Source: Massilia sp. (lineage in GTDB: Bacteria > Pseudomonadota > Gammaproteobacteria > Burkholderiales > Burkholderiaceae_D). From it: 14,268 nt of DNA. Positions within the stretch are counted from its first letter, which is position 1. Every line of letters begins with the position of its first letter. The DNA lies in NCBI GenBank assembly GCA_003484545.1, contig DNCF01000149.1:1-14268 (forward strand), read 5' to 3'. Below are positions 6,683 through 13,920 of the stretch, one piece after another. A program made the translations under genes and the position numbers. The notes below the pieces were generated by a model. The model made no database searches. It had not been told where the DNA came from and saw only the letters and a program-made list of their open reading frames with translations.

Positions 6683-7087
6683 ATGGTAGGCATATTGCTC
6701 CTGACCCACGCACCGTTGGGACAGGCATTCATTGCGGCGGTCGCGCACGTGTTTCGCGGACCGACCGAACGCTTCGAGGCCATCGACGTGACGGCCGACC
6801 AGGACCTAGTCGACGTCAACTGCAAGGCCAAGGAAGCGATCGCACGCCTGGACGACGGCGACGGCGTGCTGGTCATCACCGACATCAAGGGCGGCACGCC
6901 CTCGAATTGCTGCAATTCGCTGGCCGACGCCGGCCATGTGGAGGTGATCGCCGGGATCAGCCTGCCGATGCTGCTGCGTGCGATTACCTATCGCCGCGAC
7001 ACGCTCGACGTGGTGGTGGAAATGGCGCTGGCCGGCGCCCAGAACGGCGCGGTGCGGGTCGATAACCGCATCCGCGTCGGTTCCTGA
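6683..7087 (+). CDS. PTS EIIA(Man)-family phosphocarrier
   Basis: A 134-residue single-domain EIIA of the mannose family. His9 in LLLTHAPLG is at the position phosphorylated in EIIA(Man). DIKGGTPSN (67-75) and VIAGISLPML (88-97) are the conserved second and third loops around that histidine. No IIB, IIC or IID partner is present, so the protein probably receives phosphate from the adjacent HPr and acts on a regulatory target rather than on sugar uptake. From memory, an equivalent gene beside ptsH and ptsI in Ralstonia eutropha is called ptsM; I leave the symbol blank because I cannot check it. The ribosome site is weak (GGGA about 12 bases before the ATG), and translation may depend partly on readthrough from gshB. 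Confidence 0.9.
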   Translation: MVGILLLTHAPLGQAFIAAVAHVFRGPTERFEAIDVTADQDLVDVNCKAKEAIARLDDGDGVLVITDIKGGTPSNCCNSLADAGHVEVIAGISLPMLLRAITYRRDTLDVVVEMALAGAQNGAVRVDNRIRVGS

Positions 7088-7170
7088 TGATGTGAAGATG
7101 TGAAGTAGCGAGGGCGCTGTGCGTCCTTTTGGCGTAGCGCGGTTCTGAAGACGAAGAAGACAACGACAAC

Positions 7171-7440
7171 ATGATTCAACAAGAGCTCGAGATCATCAAC
7201 AAACTGGGCCTGCACGCCCGCGCATCCGCCAAATTCACCCAGCTCGCCGCCAAGTACAAGAGCGACGTCTGGCTCACCCGCAACGGCCGTCGGATCAACG
7301 CCAAGTCGATCATGGGCGTGATGATGCTGGCCGCCGGCAAGGGCGCGAAAGTGACCCTGGAGGCCGACGGTGCGGACGAACAGGATGCGGTCACCGCCCT
7401 GACCGCCCTGATCAACGACAAGTTCGGCGAAGGCGAGTAA
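7171..7440 (+). CDS. ptsH: HPr phosphocarrier protein
   Basis: An 89-residue HPr, normal length. The phosphorylation site His15 is in GLHARASAKF with the assisting Arg17, and the regulatory serine Ser46 is in the intact motif INAKSIMGVMMLAA. It takes phosphate from Enzyme I and passes it to EIIA proteins. Retention of the Ser46 motif is compatible with control by an HPr kinase/phosphorylase, which many betaproteobacteria encode elsewhere; none is in this window. An 83-base spacer separates it from the EIIA gene and shows no clear terminator or promoter. Upstream of the ATG there is only a loose purine stretch (GAAGAAGA). Its stop codon overlaps the next ATG by one base (TAATG). Confidence 0.95.
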   Translation: MIQQELEIINKLGLHARASAKFTQLAAKYKSDVWLTRNGRRINAKSIMGVMMLAAGKGAKVTLEADGADEQDAVTALTALINDKFGEGE

Positions 7441-9230
7441 TGCCCGACGCCGGCCGCTATCGCTCGGGACCCTCGATGGCTTCGTTCACCCTCCACGGCA
7501 TTCCGGTTTCGCGCGGCATCTCGATCGGCCGCGCGCACCTGCTCACGCCGGCGGCGCTGGACGTCAAGCACTACCTGGTGCCCGAGGAGCAGGTCGAAGC
7601 CGAAGTGAAACGCCTGCAGGACGCGATCGCCGAGGTGCATCGCAACCTGCAGGAATTGTGGACCGACCTGCCGAAGGACGCCCCGACCGAGCTGGGCGCC
7701 TTTATCGACGTCCACGCCCTGATCCTGTCCGACCCGATGATCTCGGAGGCGCCGCTCGACATCATCCGCACGCGCCACTACAACGCCGAGTGGGCGCTGG
7801 TGACCCAGATCGACGAGCTCTCGGCCCAGTTCGACGAGATCGAGGACGAGTACCTGCGCGAGCGCAAGCAGGACATCCAGCAGGTCGCCGAGCGCGTGCT
7901 GAAGGTCCTGATGGGCACCGCGCTGTCGGTGCCGCCGGTGCTGGCCGGGGATGACGACTACCACCCGCAGATGATCGTGGTCGCCCACGACATCTCGCCG
8001 GCCGACATGCTGGCCTTCCGCGATCGCTCCTTCATCGGCTTCGTCACCGACGTCGGCGGCCAGAACTCGCACACGGCGATCGTCGCGCGCTCGCTCGACA
8101 TCCCGGCGGCGGTCGGCATGAGCCAGGCCTCGCGCCTGATCGAGCAGGACGACTGGGTCATCATCGACGGCGACGCCGGCGTGGTGATCTGCAATCCGAG
8201 CCAGCTGGTCCTGGAGCAGTACCGCGCGCGCCAGGCCGCCCTGATCAAGGCCAGGAAGCGCCTGCTGAAGCTGAAGAAGACGCCGGCGGTGACGAAGGAC
8301 GGCACCGCGATCCGGCTGCTGGCCAACATTGAGCTGCCCGACGACTGCCCGCATGCGCTCGAAGCCGGCGCCACCGGCGTCGGCCTGTTCCGTTCCGAAT
8401 TCCTGTTCATGGGCCGCGGCGCCCACGGCCTGCGCGTCCCGAGCGAGGACGAGCAGTTCGAGCAGTACCGCAAGGCCGTGGTGGCGATGAAGGGCCGGCC
8501 GGTGACGATCCGCACGCTCGACGTCGGCGCCGACAAGCCGCTCGACCCGAGCGAGCACACCGCCCTGAACCCGGCGCTGGGCCTGCGCGCGATCCGCTAC
8601 TGCCTGGCCGAGCCGCAGCTGTTCCTGACCCAGCTGCGCGCGATCCTGCGCGCGTCCGCCTTCGGCAAGGTGCGGATCCTGATCCCGATGCTGGCGCACG
8701 CTTTCGAGATCGACCAGACCTTGAACATGATCGAGCAGGCCAAGTTCCAGCTGCGCGAACAGAACATCAAGTACGACCCGGCGATCGAGGTCGGCGCCAT
8801 GATCGAGATCCCGGCCGCCGCGCTGGCGCTGCCGATGTTCGTCAAGCGCATGAATTTCCTGTCGATCGGCACCAACGACCTGATCCAGTACACCTTGGCC
8901 ATCGACCGCGTCGACTATGAGGTCGCGCACCTGTACAACCCGCTGCACCCGGCGGTGCTGCAACTGATCGGCATGACCATCGCGGCCGGACAGAAGGCCG
9001 GCATCGACGTCGCCGTCTGCGGCGAGATGGCGGGCGACATCAAGCTGACGCGCCTGCTGCTGGGCATGGGCCTGCGCGAATTCTCGATGCATCCGGCCCA
9101 GCTGCTGTCGGTGAAGCAGGAAATCCTCGGCGCCGACCTGGCGCAGATCGCCCCCCGAATGCGCCGCATCATGCGCTCGATGGAACCGGGCGAGATCCAG
9201 GACGCGGTCGAACAGCTGCAGCTCATGTAA
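7440..9230 (+). CDS. ptsI: PTS Enzyme I (PEP-protein phosphotransferase)
   Basis: A 596-residue Enzyme I that autophosphorylates from phosphoenolpyruvate and feeds HPr. The swivelling His domain carries GGQNSHTAIVARSLDIPAAVG in the larger block, with active-site His211 in NSHTAI. The PEP-binding barrel has GLFRSEFLFM (315-324), the signature MNFLSIGTNDLIQYTLAIDR (471-490) and Cys527 in CGEMAGD, equivalent to the C-terminal catalytic cysteine of E. coli EI. Residues 1-12 look non-conserved. A second ATG at 7476 (MASFTLHGIPVSRG) would give a 584-residue protein closer to the usual N-terminus, and I cannot decide firmly. The 7440 start is favoured by coupling to ptsH (TAATG) and an upstream GAAGG. 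With no N-terminal GAF domain, this is ptsI rather than the nitrogen PTS enzyme PtsP. Confidence 0.94.
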   Translation: MPDAGRYRSGPSMASFTLHGIPVSRGISIGRAHLLTPAALDVKHYLVPEEQVEAEVKRLQDAIAEVHRNLQELWTDLPKDAPTELGAFIDVHALILSDPMISEAPLDIIRTRHYNAEWALVTQIDELSAQFDEIEDEYLRERKQDIQQVAERVLKVLMGTALSVPPVLAGDDDYHPQMIVVAHDISPADMLAFRDRSFIGFVTDVGGQNSHTAIVARSLDIPAAVGMSQASRLIEQDDWVIIDGDAGVVICNPSQLVLEQYRARQAALIKARKRLLKLKKTPAVTKDGTAIRLLANIELPDDCPHALEAGATGVGLFRSEFLFMGRGAHGLRVPSEDEQFEQYRKAVVAMKGRPVTIRTLDVGADKPLDPSEHTALNPALGLRAIRYCLAEPQLFLTQLRAILRASAFGKVRILIPMLAHAFEIDQTLNMIEQAKFQLREQNIKYDPAIEVGAMIEIPAAALALPMFVKRMNFLSIGTNDLIQYTLAIDRVDYEVAHLYNPLHPAVLQLIGMTIAAGQKAGIDVAVCGEMAGDIKLTRLLLGMGLREFSMHPAQLLSVKQEILGADLAQIAPRMRRIMRSMEPGEIQDAVEQLQLM

Positions 9231-9236
9231 TCCAGA

Positions 9237-9255
9237 GGCGGCCTCCAGAGCCGCC
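9237..9255 (+). other. Hairpin between ptsI and metX
   Basis: GGCGGC (9237-9242) pairs with GCCGCC (9250-9255) around a 7-base loop, seven bases after the ptsI stop. There is no T-run after it, so it is not a standard intrinsic terminator. It may leave metX partly dependent on readthrough, or it may protect the 3' end of the upstream message. The whole ptsI-metX gap is 55 bases and shows no methionine riboswitch. Confidence 0.5.
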
Positions 9256-9285
9256 GCTCTCGCAAGTAAAGTCAAAGAAAGTCTC

Positions 9286-10440
9286 ATGGGATCCATTGGA
9301 ATCGTCTCACCGCAAGCGATGCATTTCGCCGAGCCGTTGCGCCTGCAAAGCGGCGCGCAACTCGGCGACTACACGCTCATGTATGAAACCTACGGCACCT
9401 TGAATGCCGACCGCTCGAACGCGGTGCTGATCTGCCACGCCCTGAACGCCTCGCACCACGTGGCCGGCACCTATGCCGACCAGCCGAAGAGCGCCGGCTG
9501 GTGGGACAACATGGTCGGGCCGGGCAAGCCGGTCGACACCGACCGCTTCTTCGTCATCGGCGTCAACAACCTCGGTTCCTGCTTCGGCTCGACCGGCCCG
9601 ATGCACACCAATCCCGCCACCGGCAAGCCCTACGGCGCGGCGTTTCCGCTGCTGACGGTCGAGGACTGGGTGGCGGCGCAGGCGCGCCTGGCCGATCGGC
9701 TCGGCATCGAACAATTCGCGGCCGTGATGGGCGGCTCGCTCGGCGGCATGCAGGCGCTCTCGTGGAGCATCATGTTCCCCGAACGCCTGCGCCACTGCAT
9801 CGTGATCGCCTCCACGCCGAAGCTGTCGGCCCAGAACATCGCCTTCAACGACGTCGCGCGCCAGGCCATCCTCACCGACCCGGACTACCGCGGCGGCGAC
9901 TTCTACGAACACGGCGTGGTCCCGAAGAACGGCCTGAAGGTCGCGCGCATGGTCGGCCACATCACCTACCTGTCGAACGACGACATGGCGGAAAAGTTCG
10001 GCCGCAAGCTGCGCAACGCCGCCGAGACAAACGATTACAAATTCGACTTCGGCATCGATTTCGAGATCGAGTCCTACCTGCGCTACCAGGGCGACAAATT
10101 CTCGGAATACTTCGACGCGAATACCTACCTCCTGATCACCAAGGCCCTCGACTACTTCGACCCGGCGCGCGAGCACGGCGGCGACCTGACGAAGGCCCTG
10201 GCGTCCACCCGCGCCCAGTTCCTGGTCGCCTCCTTCACCACCGACTGGCGCTTCTCGCCGGAGCGCAGCCGCGAAATCGTCGAGGCCTTGATCTCGAACC
10301 GGCGCAAGGTGACCTACGCCGAGATCGACGCGCCGCACGGGCATGACGCCTTCCTGCTGGAAGACGCGCGCTACATGGGCGTGGTGCGGGCCTATTACGA
10401 CCGCATCTGGGAACAAACGACGAGCCGGGAGGCGGCATGA
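9286..10440 (+). CDS. metX: Homoserine O-acyltransferase MetX
   Basis: A 384-residue alpha/beta-hydrolase-fold enzyme that acylates homoserine in the methionine pathway. The nucleophile Ser151 is in GGSLGGMQ (149-156), and the triad is completed by Asp320 (TTDWRF) and His353 (APHGHDAF). The conserved N-terminal block YETYGTLN and NLGSCFGSTGP (95-105) are present. Betaproteobacterial MetX proteins of this kind are commonly classed as succinyltransferases (MetXS) rather than acetyltransferases; the sequence fits that group, but I cannot prove acyl-CoA specificity by eye. The ribosome site is weak (AAAGAAAG before the ATG). It overlaps metW by four bases (ATGA), so the two are translationally coupled. 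Confidence 0.95.
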   Translation: MGSIGIVSPQAMHFAEPLRLQSGAQLGDYTLMYETYGTLNADRSNAVLICHALNASHHVAGTYADQPKSAGWWDNMVGPGKPVDTDRFFVIGVNNLGSCFGSTGPMHTNPATGKPYGAAFPLLTVEDWVAAQARLADRLGIEQFAAVMGGSLGGMQALSWSIMFPERLRHCIVIASTPKLSAQNIAFNDVARQAILTDPDYRGGDFYEHGVVPKNGLKVARMVGHITYLSNDDMAEKFGRKLRNAAETNDYKFDFGIDFEIESYLRYQGDKFSEYFDANTYLLITKALDYFDPAREHGGDLTKALASTRAQFLVASFTTDWRFSPERSREIVEALISNRRKVTYAEIDAPHGHDAFLLEDARYMGVVRAYYDRIWEQTTSREAA

Positions 10441-11051
10441 AATTCGAAGACCTGAACACCCTGCGCCCCGACCTGGCCTTCATCGCCGACTGGGTGCGCG
10501 AGGGATCCCACGTGCTCGACGTCGGCTGCGGCGACGGCGCCATGCTGCGCTACCTCGAGACGGGGAAGAAGTGCACCGGCTACGGCATCGAGATCGCCGA
10601 CGACAAGGTGCTCGAGAGCACCCGGCGCGGCATCAGCGTGATCCAGCACGACATGGAGCAGGGCCTGGACCTGTTCGGCGAGAATTCCTTCGACACGGTG
10701 CTCTGCCTGTCCTCGCTGCAGATGATGCTGCACGTGGAAGCGCGCCTGCGCGACATCGTGCGCGTCGGCACCGAGGCGATCGTCTCCTTCCCGAACTTCG
10801 CCTACTGGCCGCACCGCATGGCGCTGCTCAAGGGTCGCATGCCGCTGTCGCGCTCGCTGCCTTACCAGTGGTTCGACACCCCGAACGTGCGCTACGCAAC
10901 GATCGTCGACTTCAAGGAGCTGGCCGAGGAGTGCGGGCTGGAGGTGCTGGACTATGTGGCGCTGGCCGAGGGCAAGCCGGTGAGCTTCCTGCCGAACCTG
11001 CGCGGCAGCCTGGCGGTGTTCAGGTTGCGCAAGAAGGCGAAGCCGGCATGA
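10437..11051 (+). CDS. metW: Methionine biosynthesis protein MetW
   Basis: A 204-residue protein with a class I SAM-binding fold. Motif I VLDVGCGDG is at 26-34 and the acidic residue after strand 2 is Glu52 (GYGIEIADDK). MetW is nearly always found directly after metX in proteobacteria, as here with an ATGA overlap, and is required for or assists homoserine acylation; its exact chemistry is not settled to my knowledge. The segment SFPNFAYWPHRMALLKGRMP (about 118-137) is highly characteristic of the family. The following 134 bases (11052-11185) contain two copies of GTTGCGCCATC 17 bases apart and no clear terminator. Confidence 0.95.
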   Translation: MKFEDLNTLRPDLAFIADWVREGSHVLDVGCGDGAMLRYLETGKKCTGYGIEIADDKVLESTRRGISVIQHDMEQGLDLFGENSFDTVLCLSSLQMMLHVEARLRDIVRVGTEAIVSFPNFAYWPHRMALLKGRMPLSRSLPYQWFDTPNVRYATIVDFKELAEECGLEVLDYVALAEGKPVSFLPNLRGSLAVFRLRKKAKPA

Positions 11052-11185
11052 TCGTCGGGTGGTGTTGCGCCATCCGTTGCGTTGCGCCATCATGGCGGCC
11101 GCGATTGTGCATACCATTCGTGCGTACCCCATCCACGTATTTCTGCGACGATGTTGTTATCAAAAACAGCACGCCCATCGATACC

Positions 11186-12067
11186 ATGAAGAAACTAAAA
11201 CACCTCGCTCTCAGCCTGACGATGCTTGCCAGCATCGGCACCGCCTACGCCCAGGACCAGGTCGTCCAGGACGGTATCGCCGTCAAGCCGCTGTCGCGGG
11301 TGCGCGTGCTCGTTCCGGAAGAACAGATGAACGAAGCCGCGGCCCAGCAGTACCGGGAAATGCTGTCGGAAGCGCAGCAGAAGGGCGCGCTGGTGCCCGC
11401 CAGCTCGCCGCAGGTGCAGCGCCTGCGCAGCGTGGCCCAGCGCATCATTCCGCATACGCCGCGCTGGAACCAGGTGGCGAAGAACTGGCAGTGGGAAGTC
11501 AACCTGTTCGACTCCCAGCAGGTGAACGCCTTCTGCATGCCGGGCGGCCGCATCGGCTTCTTCACCGGCATCATCGACCAGCTGAAACTGACCGACGACG
11601 AGATGGCCGCCATCATGGGCCACGAGATCGCGCATGCGCTGCGCGAACACGGCCGCGAGCGCACCGCCAAGTCGGGCATCACCTCGATGGTCGCGCGCGG
11701 GGCAGGGGCGCTGGGCGCCGCCATCTTCGGCATCGACCCGAACATCACGAATACCGTGACCGGCCTGGTGGGGCAGGGCGTCGTGCTGAAATTCTCGCGC
11801 GACGAGGAACGCGAGGCCGACCTGGTCGGCCTCGACATCGCCGCGCGCGCCGGCTACGACCCGCGAGCCGGGGTCGCCCTGTGGCGCAAGATGGGCGCGC
11901 TGAACAAGGCGGCGCCGCCGGAGTTCATGTCGACCCACCCGGGCGGCGAGACCCGCATCGGCGACATGGAGCGCCACATGAACGTGCTGCTGCCGCTGTA
12001 CGCGCGCGCGAAAGGCACGACCGTGAACAAGCTGCCGCCCTACCGCACCAACGTCGCGCTGAAGTAA
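11186..12067 (+). CDS. Periplasmic M48-family metallopeptidase
   Basis: A 293-residue secreted zinc peptidase. Residues 1-22 are a signal peptide (MKKLKHLALSLTMLASIGTA, cleavage AYA|QD) with no lipobox cysteine, so it is probably soluble in the periplasm rather than a lipoprotein like E. coli LoiP/YggG. The catalytic site is HEIAH (146-150), with the third zinc ligand likely Glu208 in the ExxxD pattern of SRDEEREADLVGL, and a conserved STHPGGETRI (249-258) near the C-terminus. Related peptidases act in outer-membrane protein quality control; the substrate here is unknown. The frame is open upstream into metX/metW sequence, but the signal peptide fixes the start at 11186, although no Shine-Dalgarno sequence is visible before it. 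The pseudouridine synthase gene starts two bases after the stop. Confidence 0.9.
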   Translation: MKKLKHLALSLTMLASIGTAYAQDQVVQDGIAVKPLSRVRVLVPEEQMNEAAAQQYREMLSEAQQKGALVPASSPQVQRLRSVAQRIIPHTPRWNQVAKNWQWEVNLFDSQQVNAFCMPGGRIGFFTGIIDQLKLTDDEMAAIMGHEIAHALREHGRERTAKSGITSMVARGAGALGAAIFGIDPNITNTVTGLVGQGVVLKFSRDEEREADLVGLDIAARAGYDPRAGVALWRKMGALNKAAPPEFMSTHPGGETRIGDMERHMNVLLPLYARAKGTTVNKLPPYRTNVALK

Positions 12068-12069
12068 GA

Positions 12070-12993
12070 ATGGGTCACCAGGCAGAAGCCAACGCCTACG
12101 TCCCCCTGCCGGTCCGCAACGGCGTCGCGCCCAGCTACCTGTGGCTGACCGAGACGCTGGCCGGCGGCATGCTGCGCTTCCTGGCCGAGCGGTTTCCCGA
12201 CGTCTCGCGCGACTCCTGGGCCGCGCGCCTGCAGCGCGGCGAAGTGGTCGATGCCCAGGGCAAACCCCTGCAAGCGGACAGCCATGTCCGCAAGGGCATG
12301 CGCATCTGGTATTACCGCGAACTCGACGAGGTGGAAACGCCGATCCCGTTCAAGGAGCGCATCCTGTTCCAGGACGAACACCTGCTGATCGTCGACAAGC
12401 CGCATTTTCTGCCGATGATCCCGACCGGGCGCTTCCTGCACGAGACCCTGCTGGTGCGCCTGAAGGCCCAGCTCGAACTGCCGCACCTGGTGCCGATCCA
12501 CCGCCTGGACCGCGAAACCGCCGGCGTGGTGATCTTCTCGCACAATATCGACACGCGCGGCAAGTACCAGTCGATGTTCCAGAAGCGCGTGGTGAAGAAG
12601 GTGTACGAGGCCCTGGCGGGCCCGATCGAAGGGCGGGAGTTCCCCTTCACCTACCGCAGCCGCATGCAGGATGCGGCGCAGTTCTTCGTCAGCGAAGAGG
12701 TGCCGGGCGAGCCGAACTCGGAGACGGTGGTGGAGATGATCGAGCGCCGCGGCGACGTGGTGCGCTACCGCCTGCATCCGCACACCGGACGCAAGCACCA
12801 GCTGCGCCTGCACCTGGCGTCGCTGGGGGCGCCGATCCTGAACGACGCCTTCTATCCGGTGGCGCTGCCCTGCAAGGGGGACGATTTCAGTGCACCGCTG
12901 CAGCTGCTGGCGCGCTCGATCAGCTTCGAGGATCCTTTAAGCGGCGAGCAGCGTGCCTTCCACAGCGAACGGACGCTGGACTGGCCGGCGTAG
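12070..12993 (+). CDS. RluA-family RNA pseudouridine synthase
   Basis: A 307-residue pseudouridine synthase of the RluA family, which isomerises specific uridines in rRNA or tRNA. The catalytic motif HRLDRETAGVVIF (144-156) carries Asp147, and the other family blocks are LLIVDKP (105-111), KKVYEAL (176-182) and HPHTGRKHQLRLHLASLG (236-253). Residues about 49-87 look like a degenerate S4-type RNA-binding segment. Which uridine is modified cannot be read from the sequence. The start at 12070 lies two bases after the peptidase stop, within TAAGAATG; the preceding peptidase end GCTGAAGTAAG offers a poor ribosome site, so coupling is likely. Confidence 0.9.
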   Translation: MGHQAEANAYVPLPVRNGVAPSYLWLTETLAGGMLRFLAERFPDVSRDSWAARLQRGEVVDAQGKPLQADSHVRKGMRIWYYRELDEVETPIPFKERILFQDEHLLIVDKPHFLPMIPTGRFLHETLLVRLKAQLELPHLVPIHRLDRETAGVVIFSHNIDTRGKYQSMFQKRVVKKVYEALAGPIEGREFPFTYRSRMQDAAQFFVSEEVPGEPNSETVVEMIERRGDVVRYRLHPHTGRKHQLRLHLASLGAPILNDAFYPVALPCKGDDFSAPLQLLARSISFEDPLSGEQRAFHSERTLDWPA

Positions 12994-12996
12994 GCG

Positions 12997-13023
12997 ATCG
13001 GTGGGCACGGGGCGCCCACCGAT
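12997..13023. terminator. Palindrome between convergent genes, possible bidirectional terminator
   Basis: ATCGGTGGGC (12997-13006) pairs perfectly with GCCCACCGAT (13014-13023) around a 7-base loop. It occupies most of the 34 bases between the converging ends of the pseudouridine synthase gene and xth. There is no real T-run on either side, so intrinsic termination is uncertain. Its core GGTGGGCACG closely resembles the ends of the 183-bp element at 4532-4714, so it may be a repurposed repeat. Confidence 0.55.
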
Positions 13024-13027
13024 TTCA

Positions 13028-13798
13028 TCACAGCTTATAGTCGATGATCAGCGGCGCGTGATCCGAAAACCGCTCGTCCTTGTACACCGACACCGCATGC
13101 GCGGTCGCGGCAATGCCCGGCGTCGCGACGTGGTAATCGATGCGCCAACCGACGTTGTTGGCCCAGGCCTGGCCGCGGTTGCTCCACCAGGTGTAGTCGG
13201 CCGCTTCGGGCGCCACGACGCGGTGCACGTCCACCAGGCCGACCTCGTCGAAGATGCGGGTCATCCAGGCGCGTTCTTCCGGCAGGAAGCCCGAGTTCTT
13301 CTGGTTGCTTTTCCAGTTCTTCAGATCGATTTCCTTGTGCGCGATGTTCCAGTCGCCGCAGATCACGACCTCGCGTCCTTCCGCCTTCAGTTGCTCGAGG
13401 TGCGGCAGGAAGGCTTCCATGAAACGGAACTTGGCCAGCTGGCGCTCCGGGGAGGAGGAACCCGACGGGGCGTACAGCGAGATCACGGTCAGGTTGCCGA
13501 AATCGCAGCGGGTGTAGCGGCCTTCGGCGTCGAACTCGGCGCAGCCGAAGCCGATGCGCTTGTTGTCGGGCGCGCTGCGGCTATACACGCCGGTGCCCGA
13601 ATAGCCCTTCTTTTCGGCGTAGTGGAAGTGGCCGTGGTAGCCGTGCGGCCCCAGCAGTTCCTCGGTCATGTCGGCTTCCTGGCACTTGAGTTCCTGCACG
13701 CAGATGTAGTCGGCGTCCTGCTTGGCCAGCCAGTTGAAAAAGCCCTTCTTGTGGGCGGAACGGATCCCGTTCAGGTTCGCGGAAATAATTCGTGGCAT
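13028..13798 (-). CDS. xth: Exodeoxyribonuclease III / AP endonuclease
   Basis: A 256-residue enzyme of the exonuclease III (endonuclease/exonuclease/phosphatase) family, which cuts DNA at abasic sites in base-excision repair. All catalytic positions are visible: Asn8/Asn10 (SANLNGIRS), metal-binding Glu36 (VQELK), Tyr109 (SLYAP), Asp149 and Asn151 (CGDWN), Asp221 (WRIDY) and the Asp246-His247 pair (FSDHAP). ATG 13798 (MPRIISANLNG) is chosen because the family starts with this first beta strand. The frame also opens at ATG 13849, but those 17 extra residues do not resemble the family. No strong ribosome site is seen before either start. It converges on the pseudouridine synthase gene and is divergent from the gene at 13921. 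Confidence 0.94.
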   Translation of the reverse strand: MPRIISANLNGIRSAHKKGFFNWLAKQDADYICVQELKCQEADMTEELLGPHGYHGHFHYAEKKGYSGTGVYSRSAPDNKRIGFGCAEFDAEGRYTRCDFGNLTVISLYAPSGSSSPERQLAKFRFMEAFLPHLEQLKAEGREVVICGDWNIAHKEIDLKNWKSNQKNSGFLPEERAWMTRIFDEVGLVDVHRVVAPEAADYTWWSNRGQAWANNVGWRIDYHVATPGIAATAHAVSVYKDERFSDHAPLIIDYKL

Positions 13799-13920
13799 TG
13801 GTAGAAAAGTAAGAGATGGCGGCGCAATGTGACGCGACCGCAACGGCATGCGGGCCGTTAGTGTAGCGCGTTTTCCCGGGTGCGGAAAATGCAGGGAGGC
13901 AATCTGTTAAACTCTTGCGC

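Noticed and set aside
9237..9260. Intrinsic terminator after ptsI
   Set aside because: The stem is good but it is followed by GCTCTCGCAAG rather than a T-run, so I list it only as a hairpin.
9231..9285. SAM or SAH riboswitch before metX
   Set aside because: Only 55 bases are available, holding one simple hairpin and no recognisable aptamer core.
7176..9296. Long open frame antisense to ptsH and ptsI (706 codons)
   Set aside because: Low-complexity Arg/Asp/His/Gln-rich product with no domain; it spans two well-identified genes on the other strand.
10343..11185. Apparent fusion of metX/metW-region sequence to the M48 peptidase in one open frame
   Set aside because: The frame is merely open. 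metX and metW are read in other frames and an export signal peptide begins at 11186.
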